DNA from: an uncultured Acidimicrobiaceae bacterium
Lineage (GTDB): Bacteria > Actinomycetota > Acidimicrobiia > Acidimicrobiales > MedAcidi-G1
DNA: 14,031 nucleotides
Assembly: GCA_913054115.1 (NCBI GenBank)
Contig: CAJXIS010000014.1
Span: 1-14,031 of the forward strand
Direction of reading: 5' to 3'
In this document: in pieces, positions 1 through 6,566 of the stretch
Layout: each line of letters opens with the position of its first letter
Position numbering within the stretch: the first letter of the stretch is position 1
Program-made: the position numbers and the translations under genes
Notes under the pieces: model-generated
What the model saw: only the letters and a program-made list of their open reading frames with translations
Told to the model about the DNA's origin: nothing
Database searches by the model: none

Positions 1-1550
1 AGTTGACGGCCCCCGACCGCATCCGCCACCGACCGGATGGTTCCGTCGTCGTCGAGATCGCGTCGGGTTGCGGCATCGGGAAGCAGCAGGTGGTGTTCGA
101 CCATGGCGACCAGGAGGTCGACGTCTGCCGGAGGGAATCCCATCCGGGGGGCGATGGTCGCGACGAGCTCCTGACCCACCTCGGTGTGGTCGCCCGGGTA
201 ACCCTTGCCGATGTCGTGGAGCAGCGCACCGACGAGCAACAGGTCGGGCCGTTCGACCCGGTCGACCAGATGCGATGCCTCGGCGACGGCCGTGAGCAGG
301 TGGCGGTCGACCGTGAACCGGTGGTAGGCGTTGCGTTGCGGGCGGGACCTGCAGGGCTCCCATTCGGGAAGGATCGGGACGAACAGGCCCGCCTGGTCGA
401 GGTCCTCGATCACCGCCACCGACGGCTCGCCCGTGGCCAACAGGTCCACGAACAGTCGTCTGGCCTCGTCCGGCCATGGCACCGGGAGCGGTGTCGACTC
501 GGCGGCCAGGCGTTCGAGTCCGCGTCGCGCGATGAGCGCACCGTGTGCCGCCGCCACGTGGGCGCAACGCAGCACCGCGAGCGGGTCATCGACGGTCGTC
601 GAATCGGCGAGGTGGACGAGGCCGTCCTCGAGGAAGATCCCCGGGGCGACCTCCCGGCGGCGACGCCGGACCAACGGCCTCCGACGAGCCTGGTTGCGAA
701 GGTCCCAGCTGATGCGCCGCAACGCACCATCGCCGGTCCATGCGATGGTGCGTGCCGCCCCGGCGACGTCAGCCATCAACAGGTCGGCGTCCGTGTAGCC
801 GAGCCGCTCGGCCACCTCGTCCTGAAGTTCGAGCAGGAGGAGGTCGCTGGGTCGACCCGTGACACGGTGCAGCTCGACGCGTGCCGCCAAAAGGATCTCG
901 GTGGCCTCCGCCAGGGTCGCCGCCTCGGCCTCACGGAGCACCGGCTCGTTCATCTCGACCCAGCCGAGGGTGTGCACGTCGCGCAGGCCGCCGCGGGCCT
1001 CCTTGAGATCGGGCTCGAGCAGGAAGGCGACCTCGCCGAACCGTGCGTGCCGCTCGGCGATCGCCGTGCCGAGATCCCGAAGGTGCCGACGCCAACGGGA
1101 CGACCACTGGGCCCTCCCCCGGTCTGCCAGGGAGGCGGCCACCTCGCCGTCACCGGCAACCAGCCGCGCACTCAGCAGGCTCGTGGCGGTGTCGAGGCTC
1201 TCGCGGGCCACCTCGAGGATCTGGTCGACCGTGCCCACCTGATGACCCAGCTTCAGCCCGGCATCCCACACCGGATACCAGAGTCGGTTGGCGACCTCCC
1301 CCACATCGACTCCGGGAACGTGCACCAGTGCGACGTCGAGGTCGCTGCCCGGGCACAGCTCCCGTCGCCCATAGCCACCGAGTGCCACAAGGGCGATGCC
1401 GGCCGTGGCACCGGACTGGGCGTACAGCGCCGCCAGGTACTCGTCGGCCCGTTTGGTCCGCTCCTCACACCAGGCGTGACCCGTGAGGTCGCCGTCGGCG
1501 AGCAGGTCGTCGATCGCATACGTCGGTGAATCGGGGGCGTCGACCGTCAT
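1..1550 (-). CDS. glnD: [Protein-PII] uridylyltransferase / uridylyl-removing enzyme GlnD, N-terminal 516 codons (runs off the left edge)
   Basis: GlnD senses glutamine and adds or removes UMP on PII signalling proteins, which in turn tune nitrogen assimilation (adenylylation rather than uridylylation of PII is known in some actinobacteria). The frame is open from an ATG at 1550 to the window edge. The nucleotidyltransferase motif GGYGRRELCPGSDLDV lies at residues 58-73, with the metal-binding aspartates D70 and D72. The GlnD-type segment LKEARGGLRDVHTL follows at about 182-195. The HD phosphohydrolase domain begins near residue 408: H410, H417, the LLHDIGKG motif (H445, D446), H455, and EHH at 485-487. 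The C-terminal ACT domains must lie beyond the window. The N-terminus is shorter than in enterobacteria. The start is 7 bases after the stop of the receiver-like gene, which points to co-transcription. The family call is secure; the choice of uridylyl or adenylyl transfer cannot be read from the sequence. Confidence 0.93.
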   Translation of the reverse strand, partial: MTVDAPDSPTYAIDDLLADGDLTGHAWCEERTKRADEYLAALYAQSGATAGIALVALGGYGRRELCPGSDLDVALVHVPGVDVGEVANRLWYPVWDAGLKLGHQVGTVDQILEVARESLDTATSLLSARLVAGDGEVAASLADRGRAQWSSRWRRHLRDLGTAIAERHARFGEVAFLLEPDLKEARGGLRDVHTLGWVEMNEPVLREAEAATLAEATEILLAARVELHRVTGRPSDLLLLELQDEVAERLGYTDADLLMADVAGAARTIAWTGDGALRRISWDLRNQARRRPLVRRRRREVAPGIFLEDGLVHLADSTTVDDPLAVLRCAHVAAAHGALIARRGLERLAAESTPLPVPWPDEARRLFVDLLATGEPSVAVIEDLDQAGLFVPILPEWEPCRSRPQRNAYHRFTVDRHLLTAVAEASHLVDRVERPDLLLVGALLHDIGKGYPGDHTEVGQELVATIAPRMGFPPADVDLLVAMVEHHLLLPDAATRRDLDDDGTIRSVADAVGGRQ

Positions 1551-1557
1551 GTCCCCA

Positions 1558-1869
1558 TCATGCGTCGGCCCCGAGTTCGGGGAACCGTCGGAAGAAAGCC
1601 GACCGGGGCAGCACCTCGTCGCAGCCGGCCTCGCGAGCCGCTGCCATCGCCTCCTCGTCGACATGTGGGGCGAAGCCCACGACACGTCCCGTTTCCGCAG
1701 GGCGGTCCGACACGGCATCGTGGGCGCCGGGCCGGGCCAGGTCGATGACGAACAGGTCGGCCTCCTCGTCGAACAACGTCGCCGGATCGGCGACGAACTC
1801 GACCGAGACCTCGGGAGCACGCAGTCGGGAGCGGTCCATCAGGTCGGGGACGAAGGCCCGCACCCGCAT
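1558..1869 (-). CDS. Small stand-alone receiver-like (CheY-fold) protein, 103 aa, function unknown
   Basis: I do not recognise a named family. The 103-residue protein reads like a degenerate response-regulator receiver domain. The segment DLFVIDLARPG (39-49) resembles the beta3 strand and phospho-acceptor loop, with D43 in the position of the phosphorylated Asp. VVGFAPHVDEEAMAAAREAGCDEVLPRSAF (63-92, in two parts VVGFAPHV and AAREAGCDEVLPRSAF) resembles beta4-alpha4-beta5. The usual acidic pair after beta1 is not clear (FVPDLMDRSR), and the conserved beta5 Lys is replaced by Arg, so normal phosphorylation is doubtful. There is no output domain, signal peptide or membrane segment. The ATG at 1869 lies 2 bases after the larE stop, and the stop is 7 bases before glnD, so it is probably translated from the same mRNA as both. 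The fold is inferred from pattern only. Confidence 0.7.
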   Translation of the reverse strand: MRVRAFVPDLMDRSRLRAPEVSVEFVADPATLFDEEADLFVIDLARPGAHDAVSDRPAETGRVVGFAPHVDEEAMAAAREAGCDEVLPRSAFFRRFPELGADA

Positions 1870-1871
1870 CG

Positions 1872-2684
1872 TCACGCTTCGGACCGCAGGCCGTCGTTGA
1901 GGTTGCCGGATCGCAGGCCGGCCAGGTCCAGGGTGACGTAGCGGTAGCCGGCGGCCGAGACGACCGCCACCACCTCGGTCCGCTGTGCCACGACGTCGGC
2001 CAGCCGGCAGTCGGGCACCTCGATGCGGGCCGTGTCGCCGTAGTGGCGCACCCGGAGCTCGTTGAATCCCAGCCGTCGCAGGCCCGCCTCTGCCCGCTCC
2101 ACGGTCGACAGCACGGTCACGCTGACCGGGGTGCCGTAGGGAACCCGGGAGGCGAGGCACGGGCCGGCGGGCTTGTCCCAGGTTCGCAGGCCCATCAGGC
2201 GGGACTGCTCCCGCACCTCCGCCTTGGTGAAGCCGGCGTCGAGCAGGGGGAACCGGGCACCTCGTTCGGCGGCCGCACGTTGGCCGGGACGGTGGTCGCC
2301 GAGGTCGTCGAGCGTGACGCCCAGCAGCACCGTCGCCCCATCGGCTTCGGCGATCGGCCCGACGGCGTCCATCAGGGCGTCCTTGCAGTGGAAGCAGCGG
2401 TCGGGATCGTTGGCCCGGTAGGCGGCCGAGGCCATCTCGTCGGTGTCGATCGTGGTCCAGCGAAGGCCCCACTCGTCGGCCAGCGAAGCCGCCTCCTCCC
2501 ACTCGACGGCGGCCAGGGATGGCGACACGGCCGTCACGGCCCTGGCCCGGTCGGGACCCAACGTCTCGTGGGCGACATGGGCGAGGAACGCCGAGTCGAC
2601 GCCTCCCGAGAAGGCCACCACGACACTGCCCAGTGACTCGAGATCCGCCCGCAGGCGGTCGAGCGGCGCGGCCCCGTTCGGCAT
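1872..2684 (-). CDS. larE: LarE-type ATP-dependent sulfur transferase (PP-loop)
   Basis: LarE proteins activate a carboxylate with ATP and transfer sulfur to it. The known case is making the nickel-pincer nucleotide cofactor of lactate racemase, together with LarB and LarC. The 270-residue product has the PP-loop FSGGVDS at 25-31, the NDPDRCFHCK segment with C97 and C100, and KPAGPCLASRVPYG with C176, which matches the sulfur-donating cysteine of the family; a further Cys is at 226. The CxxC plus C176 arrangement resembles LarE forms proposed to hold a [4Fe-4S] cluster, unlike the single-Cys sacrificial type. I chose the ATG at 2684; a GTG at 2696 would add four residues, and neither has a clear Shine-Dalgarno. 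It follows hemQ by 19 bases and leads into the receiver-like gene. No larA, larB or larC is in the window, so the true cofactor target is open. Confidence 0.87.
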   Translation of the reverse strand: MPNGAAPLDRLRADLESLGSVVVAFSGGVDSAFLAHVAHETLGPDRARAVTAVSPSLAAVEWEEAASLADEWGLRWTTIDTDEMASAAYRANDPDRCFHCKDALMDAVGPIAEADGATVLLGVTLDDLGDHRPGQRAAAERGARFPLLDAGFTKAEVREQSRLMGLRTWDKPAGPCLASRVPYGTPVSVTVLSTVERAEAGLRRLGFNELRVRHYGDTARIEVPDCRLADVVAQRTEVVAVVSAAGYRYVTLDLAGLRSGNLNDGLRSEA

Positions 2685-2703
2685 CGTCGAATGCACCGGT
2701 TCG

Positions 2704-3393
2704 CTAGCCCGCCCGGCAGCCCACGCTGTCGAGGACCTCGTCGAGGGCGCCGGCGAGGCCCGTGTAGAAGGTGCCGAACTCGGCGAAGCGGGCAGAGGCC
2801 TCGTCGTATCGCAGCGTGTAGACGACGTCTTTGAGGTCGTCGGGCCGTTGGCCGAACAGCGTGACGCCCCACTCGTAGTCGTCGAGCCCGGTGGAGGCCG
2901 TGATGAGCTGCACGATGCGGCCGGCGAAGTTGCGCCCCGACGTGCCGTGCTCGAGCATCAGGTCGCGCCGCTCCTCGAACGGGAGCGTGAACCAGTTGGA
3001 CTGCTCGCCCCGGCGCTTCGACATCGGATAGAAGCACCACGCCGGCTTGCCCTCAGGAGGCAGCACCGGACGCAGTCGGGCCTCCTTCATCTCGTCGGGG
3101 AGCCCGGCGGCGTACTCGGAGATCTCGGTCAGCGAGACGTAGCTGTCGACCACCTCGAGGCCAGCCTCGGTGAGGCCGGTCTGCAGGCCCCGGAGGCGCC
3201 ACAGGTCGTCGCCAAGGACCATGAACGCCAGGTCGGCCTTGTGCCCGAGGATCGCCACCGGCACGACCCGGTCGCCTGCCGACTCGGCGGCACGGACCAC
3301 GGACCGGACGGCATCCGCATCGGCCAGCGGTCCGACCGTGCAGAAGAGGTGGAGGACCCCGAGGCCCTCGGAGGGGGTGACCGGCTCGCTCAT
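2704..3393 (-). CDS. hemQ: Coproheme decarboxylase HemQ/ChdC (chlorite dismutase family)
   Basis: HemQ (ChdC) performs the last step of the coproporphyrin-dependent heme pathway, oxidative decarboxylation of two propionates of Fe-coproporphyrin III to give protoheme in the cytoplasm. The 229-residue product covers the full family length. The catalytic tyrosine motif CFYPMSKRR is at 120-128 (Y122), followed by NWFTLPFEERRDLMLEHGTSGR in two parts, with the probable proximal heme ligand H149 in EHG. GLDDYEWGVTLF (169-180) and ARFAEFGTFYTG (201-212) are also family signatures. YPMxKRR is typical of Firmicutes HemQ rather than of most actinobacterial ones. The ATG at 3393 fits where homology begins; a longer open frame reaches 3486 but would overlap fdhD. 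It lies 61 bases after fdhD. Confidence 0.93.
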   Translation of the reverse strand: MSEPVTPSEGLGVLHLFCTVGPLADADAVRSVVRAAESAGDRVVPVAILGHKADLAFMVLGDDLWRLRGLQTGLTEAGLEVVDSYVSLTEISEYAAGLPDEMKEARLRPVLPPEGKPAWCFYPMSKRRGEQSNWFTLPFEERRDLMLEHGTSGRNFAGRIVQLITASTGLDDYEWGVTLFGQRPDDLKDVVYTLRYDEASARFAEFGTFYTGLAGALDEVLDSVGCRAG

Positions 3394-3454
3394 GGCGCCG
3401 AGTGTACGGAACTGAACCGGGCCGGAGTGCGGCCGGGAACCAGGCGCCGGGGAC

Positions 3455-4255
3455 TCAGTCGCCGGTGTAGAGGTTGATGCGCTCACCGCGGGCGAAGCCC
3501 GCCAGCTGCAGGCCGGCCGTGCGTGCCGTCTCGACGGCCAGTGCCGACGGGCCGCTCACGGCCACGAGTGCGGCAAAGCCGGCCGCCCACGCCTTCTGGG
3601 CCATCTCGAACGAGGCCCGGCCGCTCACCCACAGGCCGAGGTCGCCGGCAGGCAGCCGATCGTCGAGGTAGAGCCGGCCCACGACCTTGTCGACGGCATT
3701 GTGACGACCGATGTCCTCCCGCAACAACAGAGGCTGGCCGGACCGGTCGACGGCGACGGCGGCATGCACGGCGCCCGTGGTGCCGAAGAGGGCCTGGTCG
3801 TCGGCGATCCGCTCGGTCACGCCGGCCAGCACGCTCGGATCGAAGGGCTCGACGTCGAGCGGTTCGAGGCGTTCGACAAGCTGCTCGATGGCCACCATGC
3901 CGCAGATGCCGCACGAGGAGGACGCCGGTCCCAGTCGCGGTGTCGGCACAGGCGCCATGCCACCCGTTTCGACGGTGACGTCGTTGTACTCGGCGTCGGC
4001 CGCAGAGCCCTGACCGCAGTACCGGATGGCCCGGACCGGAGCTCCGTCGAGCATTCCCTCCGTGACGAGGAAGCCGACGGCCAGCTCGAAGTCGTCGCCA
4101 GGGGTGCGCATGGTGGTGGCCACCAACTCGTCGTCGAGGCGAATCGACATCGGCTCCTCGACGATCAGCTCATCCTGGAATCGCCGGGAACCCTCGCCGT
4201 CGAACCGGCGCGTCAGCACACGTTGTGTCCGACCCCGGGCCATCAGCTGGCCCAT
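3455..4255 (-). CDS. fdhD: Formate dehydrogenase accessory sulfurtransferase FdhD
   Basis: FdhD takes sulfur from a cysteine desulfurase and passes it to the molybdenum or tungsten cofactor of formate dehydrogenase, making the active sulfurated form. The 266-residue product has the catalytic loop SSSCGICG at 112-119, with C115 and C118 in the CxxC motif. DIGRHNAVDKVVGRLY (181-196), SGRASFEMAQKAWAAG (211-226) and SGPSALAVETARTAG (234-248) are typical cofactor-binding blocks. The ATG at 4255 is supported by AGGAG seven bases upstream; an internal ATG at 4243 is less likely. No formate dehydrogenase subunit is in the window, so its client must be encoded elsewhere. It heads the run towards hemQ and larE and lies just beyond the groEL terminator. 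Confidence 0.95.
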   Translation of the reverse strand: MGQLMARGRTQRVLTRRFDGEGSRRFQDELIVEEPMSIRLDDELVATTMRTPGDDFELAVGFLVTEGMLDGAPVRAIRYCGQGSAADAEYNDVTVETGGMAPVPTPRLGPASSSCGICGMVAIEQLVERLEPLDVEPFDPSVLAGVTERIADDQALFGTTGAVHAAVAVDRSGQPLLLREDIGRHNAVDKVVGRLYLDDRLPAGDLGLWVSGRASFEMAQKAWAAGFAALVAVSGPSALAVETARTAGLQLAGFARGERINLYTGD

Positions 4256-4318
4256 CCCCGTGCTCCTGCGGCGATCACGTCCACCAGTGAACAGTCCCCA
4301 CACCCCAAAACGGCGACA

Positions 4319-4338
4319 GGGCGCCCCGAAGGGCGCCC
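4319..4338 (-). terminator. Hairpin terminator of groEL with UUCG tetraloop
   Basis: On the minus strand an 8-bp perfect stem (GGGCGCCC at both arms) encloses the very stable tetraloop TTCG. It begins 29 bases after the groEL stop. A short T run (TTTT, 4307-4310) lies 8 bases past the stem, so the U tract is weak and displaced, as is common in GC-rich actinobacteria. It separates groEL from fdhD. Confidence 0.75.
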
Positions 4339-4367
4339 CGCACGCTGGGATCCCGGAACGGGAAGCC

Positions 4368-5984
4368 CTAGAAGTCCATGTCGGGCATGCCGCCACCTGC
4401 GCCGGCGGCGGGAGCGTCGGAGATGACTGCCTCGGTCGTGAGGAACAGGGCCGAGATCGAAGCGGCGTTCTGCAGCGCCGACCGGGTCACCTTGGCGGCA
4501 TCGATGATGCCGGCGGCGATCAGGTCCTCGTACTCGCCCGTGGCGGCGTTGAGGCCGTTGGAGCCCTCGAGGCCGCGCACACGCTCGACGACGACGCCGC
4601 CCTCGAGGCCTGCGTTCACGGCGATCTGGTGCAGGGGACTCTCGAGCGCTTTGGCCACGATGCGGGCACCGGTGGCCTCGTCGGCCGAGAGGCCGTCGGC
4701 GACGGACAGGGCCGCTGCCTGGGCACGGAGCAGGGCCACGCCGCCGCCGGCGACGATGCCCTCCTCGATGGCCGCCTTGGTGGTGCTCACGGCATCCTCG
4801 ATGCGGTGCTTCTTTTCCTTGAGCTCCACCTCGGTTGCGGCTCCGACCTTGAGCACGGCGACGCCGCCCGACAACTTGGCGAGACGCTCCTGGAGCTTCT
4901 CGCGGTCGTAGTCGGAGTCGGTGTTGTCGATCTCGCCCTTGATCTGGCTGATCCGGCCGTTGATGTCGACCTCATCGCCGGCACCCTCGATGATCGTGGT
5001 CTCGTCCTTGGAGACGACCACCTTGCGGGCGCTGCCCAGCATGTCGAGCGAGACGTTCTCGACCTTGAGACCGACCTCCTCGGTGATGACCTGGCCGCCG
5101 GTGAGGATCGCCATGTCCTGGAGCATCGCCTTGCGGCGGTCGCCGAATCCGGGGGCCTTCACGGCGGCTGCGGTGAAGGTGCCACGGATCTTGTTGACCA
5201 CGAGCGTGGCCAGTGCCTCGCCTTCGATGTCCTCGGCGATGATCAGCAACGGGCGTGCGGACTGCATGACCTTTTCGAGCACGGGCACGAGGTCGCGGAC
5301 TGCCGAGATCTTCGACCCGACGAACAGCAGGTAGGGATCCTCGAGGATCGCCTCCATGCGCTCGGTATCGGTCACGAAGTACGGCGAGATGTAGCCCTTG
5401 TCGAAGCGCATGCCCTCGACGAGGTCCATCTCGATACCGAAGGTCTGCCCTTCTTCGACGGTGATCACGCCGTCCTTGCCGACCTTGTCGATCGCCTCGG
5501 AGATCATCTGGCCGATCTCGGGATCGGCGGCGGAGATGGCGGCCACGTTGGCGATCTGGCCCTTGTCGCTCGAGACGTCGACGGCTCCTTCGAGGATCGA
5601 ATCGACGGATGCAACGACGGCAGCCTCGATGCCCTTCTTGACCGACATCGGGTTGGCGCCGGCGGCGACGTTGCGGATGCCCTCGCGGATCATCGACCAG
5701 GCCAGCACGGTGGCTGTGGTGGTGCCGTCGCCTGCCACGTCATCGGTCTTCTTGGCGACCTCCTTGACGAGCTCGGCGCCGATCCTCTCGACGGGGTCCT
5801 CGAGTTCGATCTCCTTGGCGATCGAGACACCGTCGTTGGTGATCGTGGGGGCGCCCCACTTCTTCTCGAGCACGACGTTGCGACCCTTGGGGCCCAAGGT
5901 GACCCGAACGGCGTCCGCCAACTGGTTCATGCCCCTTTCGAGGGACCGGCGGGCCTGCTCGTCGAAACTGATGTTCTTCGCCAT
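4368..5984 (-). CDS. groEL: Chaperonin GroEL (60 kDa, GroEL2-like, no groES alongside)
   Basis: GroEL forms the double-ring ATP-driven cage that folds proteins with GroES. The 538-residue product is full length. It starts MAKNISFDEQARRSLERGMN, has the nucleotide-binding segments VTLGPKGRNVV (28-38) and DVAGDGTTTATV (82-93, with the catalytic D86), and carries EEGIVAGGGVALLRA in the equatorial domain. The tail is Gly/Met-rich (AGGGMPDMDF) rather than the His-rich tail of actinobacterial GroEL1. A purine-rich AAAGG lies about 10 bases before the ATG. No groES gene flanks it, as for the second, housekeeping groEL of many actinobacteria. A CIRCE element upstream shows likely control by the HrcA heat-shock repressor. 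The antisense strand is also open for hundreds of codons, but that is a codon-bias shadow. Confidence 0.98.
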   Translation of the reverse strand: MAKNISFDEQARRSLERGMNQLADAVRVTLGPKGRNVVLEKKWGAPTITNDGVSIAKEIELEDPVERIGAELVKEVAKKTDDVAGDGTTTATVLAWSMIREGIRNVAAGANPMSVKKGIEAAVVASVDSILEGAVDVSSDKGQIANVAAISAADPEIGQMISEAIDKVGKDGVITVEEGQTFGIEMDLVEGMRFDKGYISPYFVTDTERMEAILEDPYLLFVGSKISAVRDLVPVLEKVMQSARPLLIIAEDIEGEALATLVVNKIRGTFTAAAVKAPGFGDRRKAMLQDMAILTGGQVITEEVGLKVENVSLDMLGSARKVVVSKDETTIIEGAGDEVDINGRISQIKGEIDNTDSDYDREKLQERLAKLSGGVAVLKVGAATEVELKEKKHRIEDAVSTTKAAIEEGIVAGGGVALLRAQAAALSVADGLSADEATGARIVAKALESPLHQIAVNAGLEGGVVVERVRGLEGSNGLNAATGEYEDLIAAGIIDAAKVTRSALQNAASISALFLTTEAVISDAPAAGAGGGMPDMDF

Positions 5985-6050
5985 TGGCGGAAGCCTTTCT
6001 TTCGGTTCGAAATCGTCGAGAGCGGCGCTGGAACGTCAGGGTCGCAGCAC

Positions 6051-6077
6051 TTGGCACTCTCACTCGGCGAGTGCCAA
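6051..6077 (-). promoter_or_regulatory. CIRCE operator (HrcA binding site) upstream of groEL
   Basis: TTGGCACTC, then nine bases, then GAGTGCCAA: a perfect 9-9-9 inverted repeat. It differs from the consensus (TTAGCACTC-N9-GAGTGCTAA) by one symmetric change in each arm. It ends 66 bases before the groEL ATG, the usual place, and probably overlaps the promoter; its left end on the minus strand, TTGGCA, could serve as a -35 box. HrcA repression released by heat is the known mode; hrcA itself is not in the window. Confidence 0.92.
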
Positions 6078-6187
6078 TCCAATCAGCGTCGGCCGGGAAT
6101 CACAACCTCGACGGGCACGCCGGATCCCCATGGGCAACGGGCAACGCCGACGTGGGCCCGGCCCGCCGAAGGTGCCGTAGAACCCGC

Positions 6188-6463
6188 TCAGCCCCCGGCG
6201 ACGGCAGGAACGATGGCGACGGTCGCACCGTCGGGAACCCGTGTGTCGAGGCCTTCGAGGAAGCGCACGTCCTCGTCGCTCACAAACACGTTGACGAACC
6301 GTCGCAGGGCACCCGACTCGTCGAGGATGCGGGAGCCGAAGCCGGGATGGGAGGCCTCGAGGGAGGCCAGGGCCTCGCCGACCGTCGCTCCGTCGACCTC
6401 GACCTCACCGGCGCCGCCGGTGAGGGGACGCAACGTGGTGGGAATGCGGATGGTGACGGCCAT
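6188..6463 (-). CDS. cysO: CysO-like ubiquitin-fold sulfur carrier protein (MoaD/ThiS family)
   Basis: This is a small sulfur carrier with a beta-grasp fold whose C-terminal Gly-Gly is adenylated by an E1-like enzyme and then thiocarboxylated. The 91-residue product ends in IVPAVAGG, leaving the free GG tail. The body, with TIRIPTTLRPLTGG near the start and RRFVNVFVSDEDVRFLEG at 54-71, closely resembles mycobacterial CysO, the sulfur donor for CysM-dependent cysteine synthesis, more than MoaD or ThiS. GGAGG lies seven bases before the ATG. The partners mec (CysO-cysteine peptidase) and cysM are not adjacent, unlike in Mycobacterium. It sits 103 bases after the glycerate kinase and has a possible promoter in that gap. 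A role in molybdopterin or thiamin synthesis is less likely on sequence grounds. Confidence 0.85.
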   Translation of the reverse strand: MAVTIRIPTTLRPLTGGAGEVEVDGATVGEALASLEASHPGFGSRILDESGALRRFVNVFVSDEDVRFLEGLDTRVPDGATVAIVPAVAGG

Positions 6464-6519
6464 GGGGGTGCCTCCGTGGGCTGGTGCGCGGCACGAAACG
6501 GCGCCGGACTGGTCCCGAA

Positions 6520-6525
6520 AACCTA
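6520..6525 (-). promoter_or_regulatory. Possible -10 element for cysO
   Basis: TAGGTT on the minus strand fits the actinobacterial TAnnnT pattern and lies about 57 bases before the cysO ATG, in the 103-base gap after the glycerate kinase. No convincing -35 box is found at the right distance, so it is only a candidate. The rest of this gap (6464-6566) holds the cysO ribosome binding site and nothing else I can name. Confidence 0.25.
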
Positions 6526-6566
6526 TCGACGCCACCCGCGATCGGTGCCCGACGTTTCGACAACGG

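Noticed and set aside
3..1529. A 508-codon plus-strand open frame opposite glnD
   Set aside because: It is the antisense shadow of glnD: no recognisable domain, composition typical of a GC-rich reverse frame, while the minus strand gives clear GlnD motifs throughout.
1558..2502. A 314-residue minus-strand reading that fuses larE-region sequence to the receiver-like protein
   Set aside because: Only the last 103 residues look like a real protein; the first part is an out-of-frame translation of larE, rich in Arg and Gly, so the start is at 1869.
6132..6145. Tandem GGGCAAC-GGGCAAC between cysO and the groEL operator
   Set aside because: Two copies of seven bases in a GC-rich gap are too short to call a functional repeat; the rest of the 110-base gap (6078-6187) shows no gene or clear hairpin.
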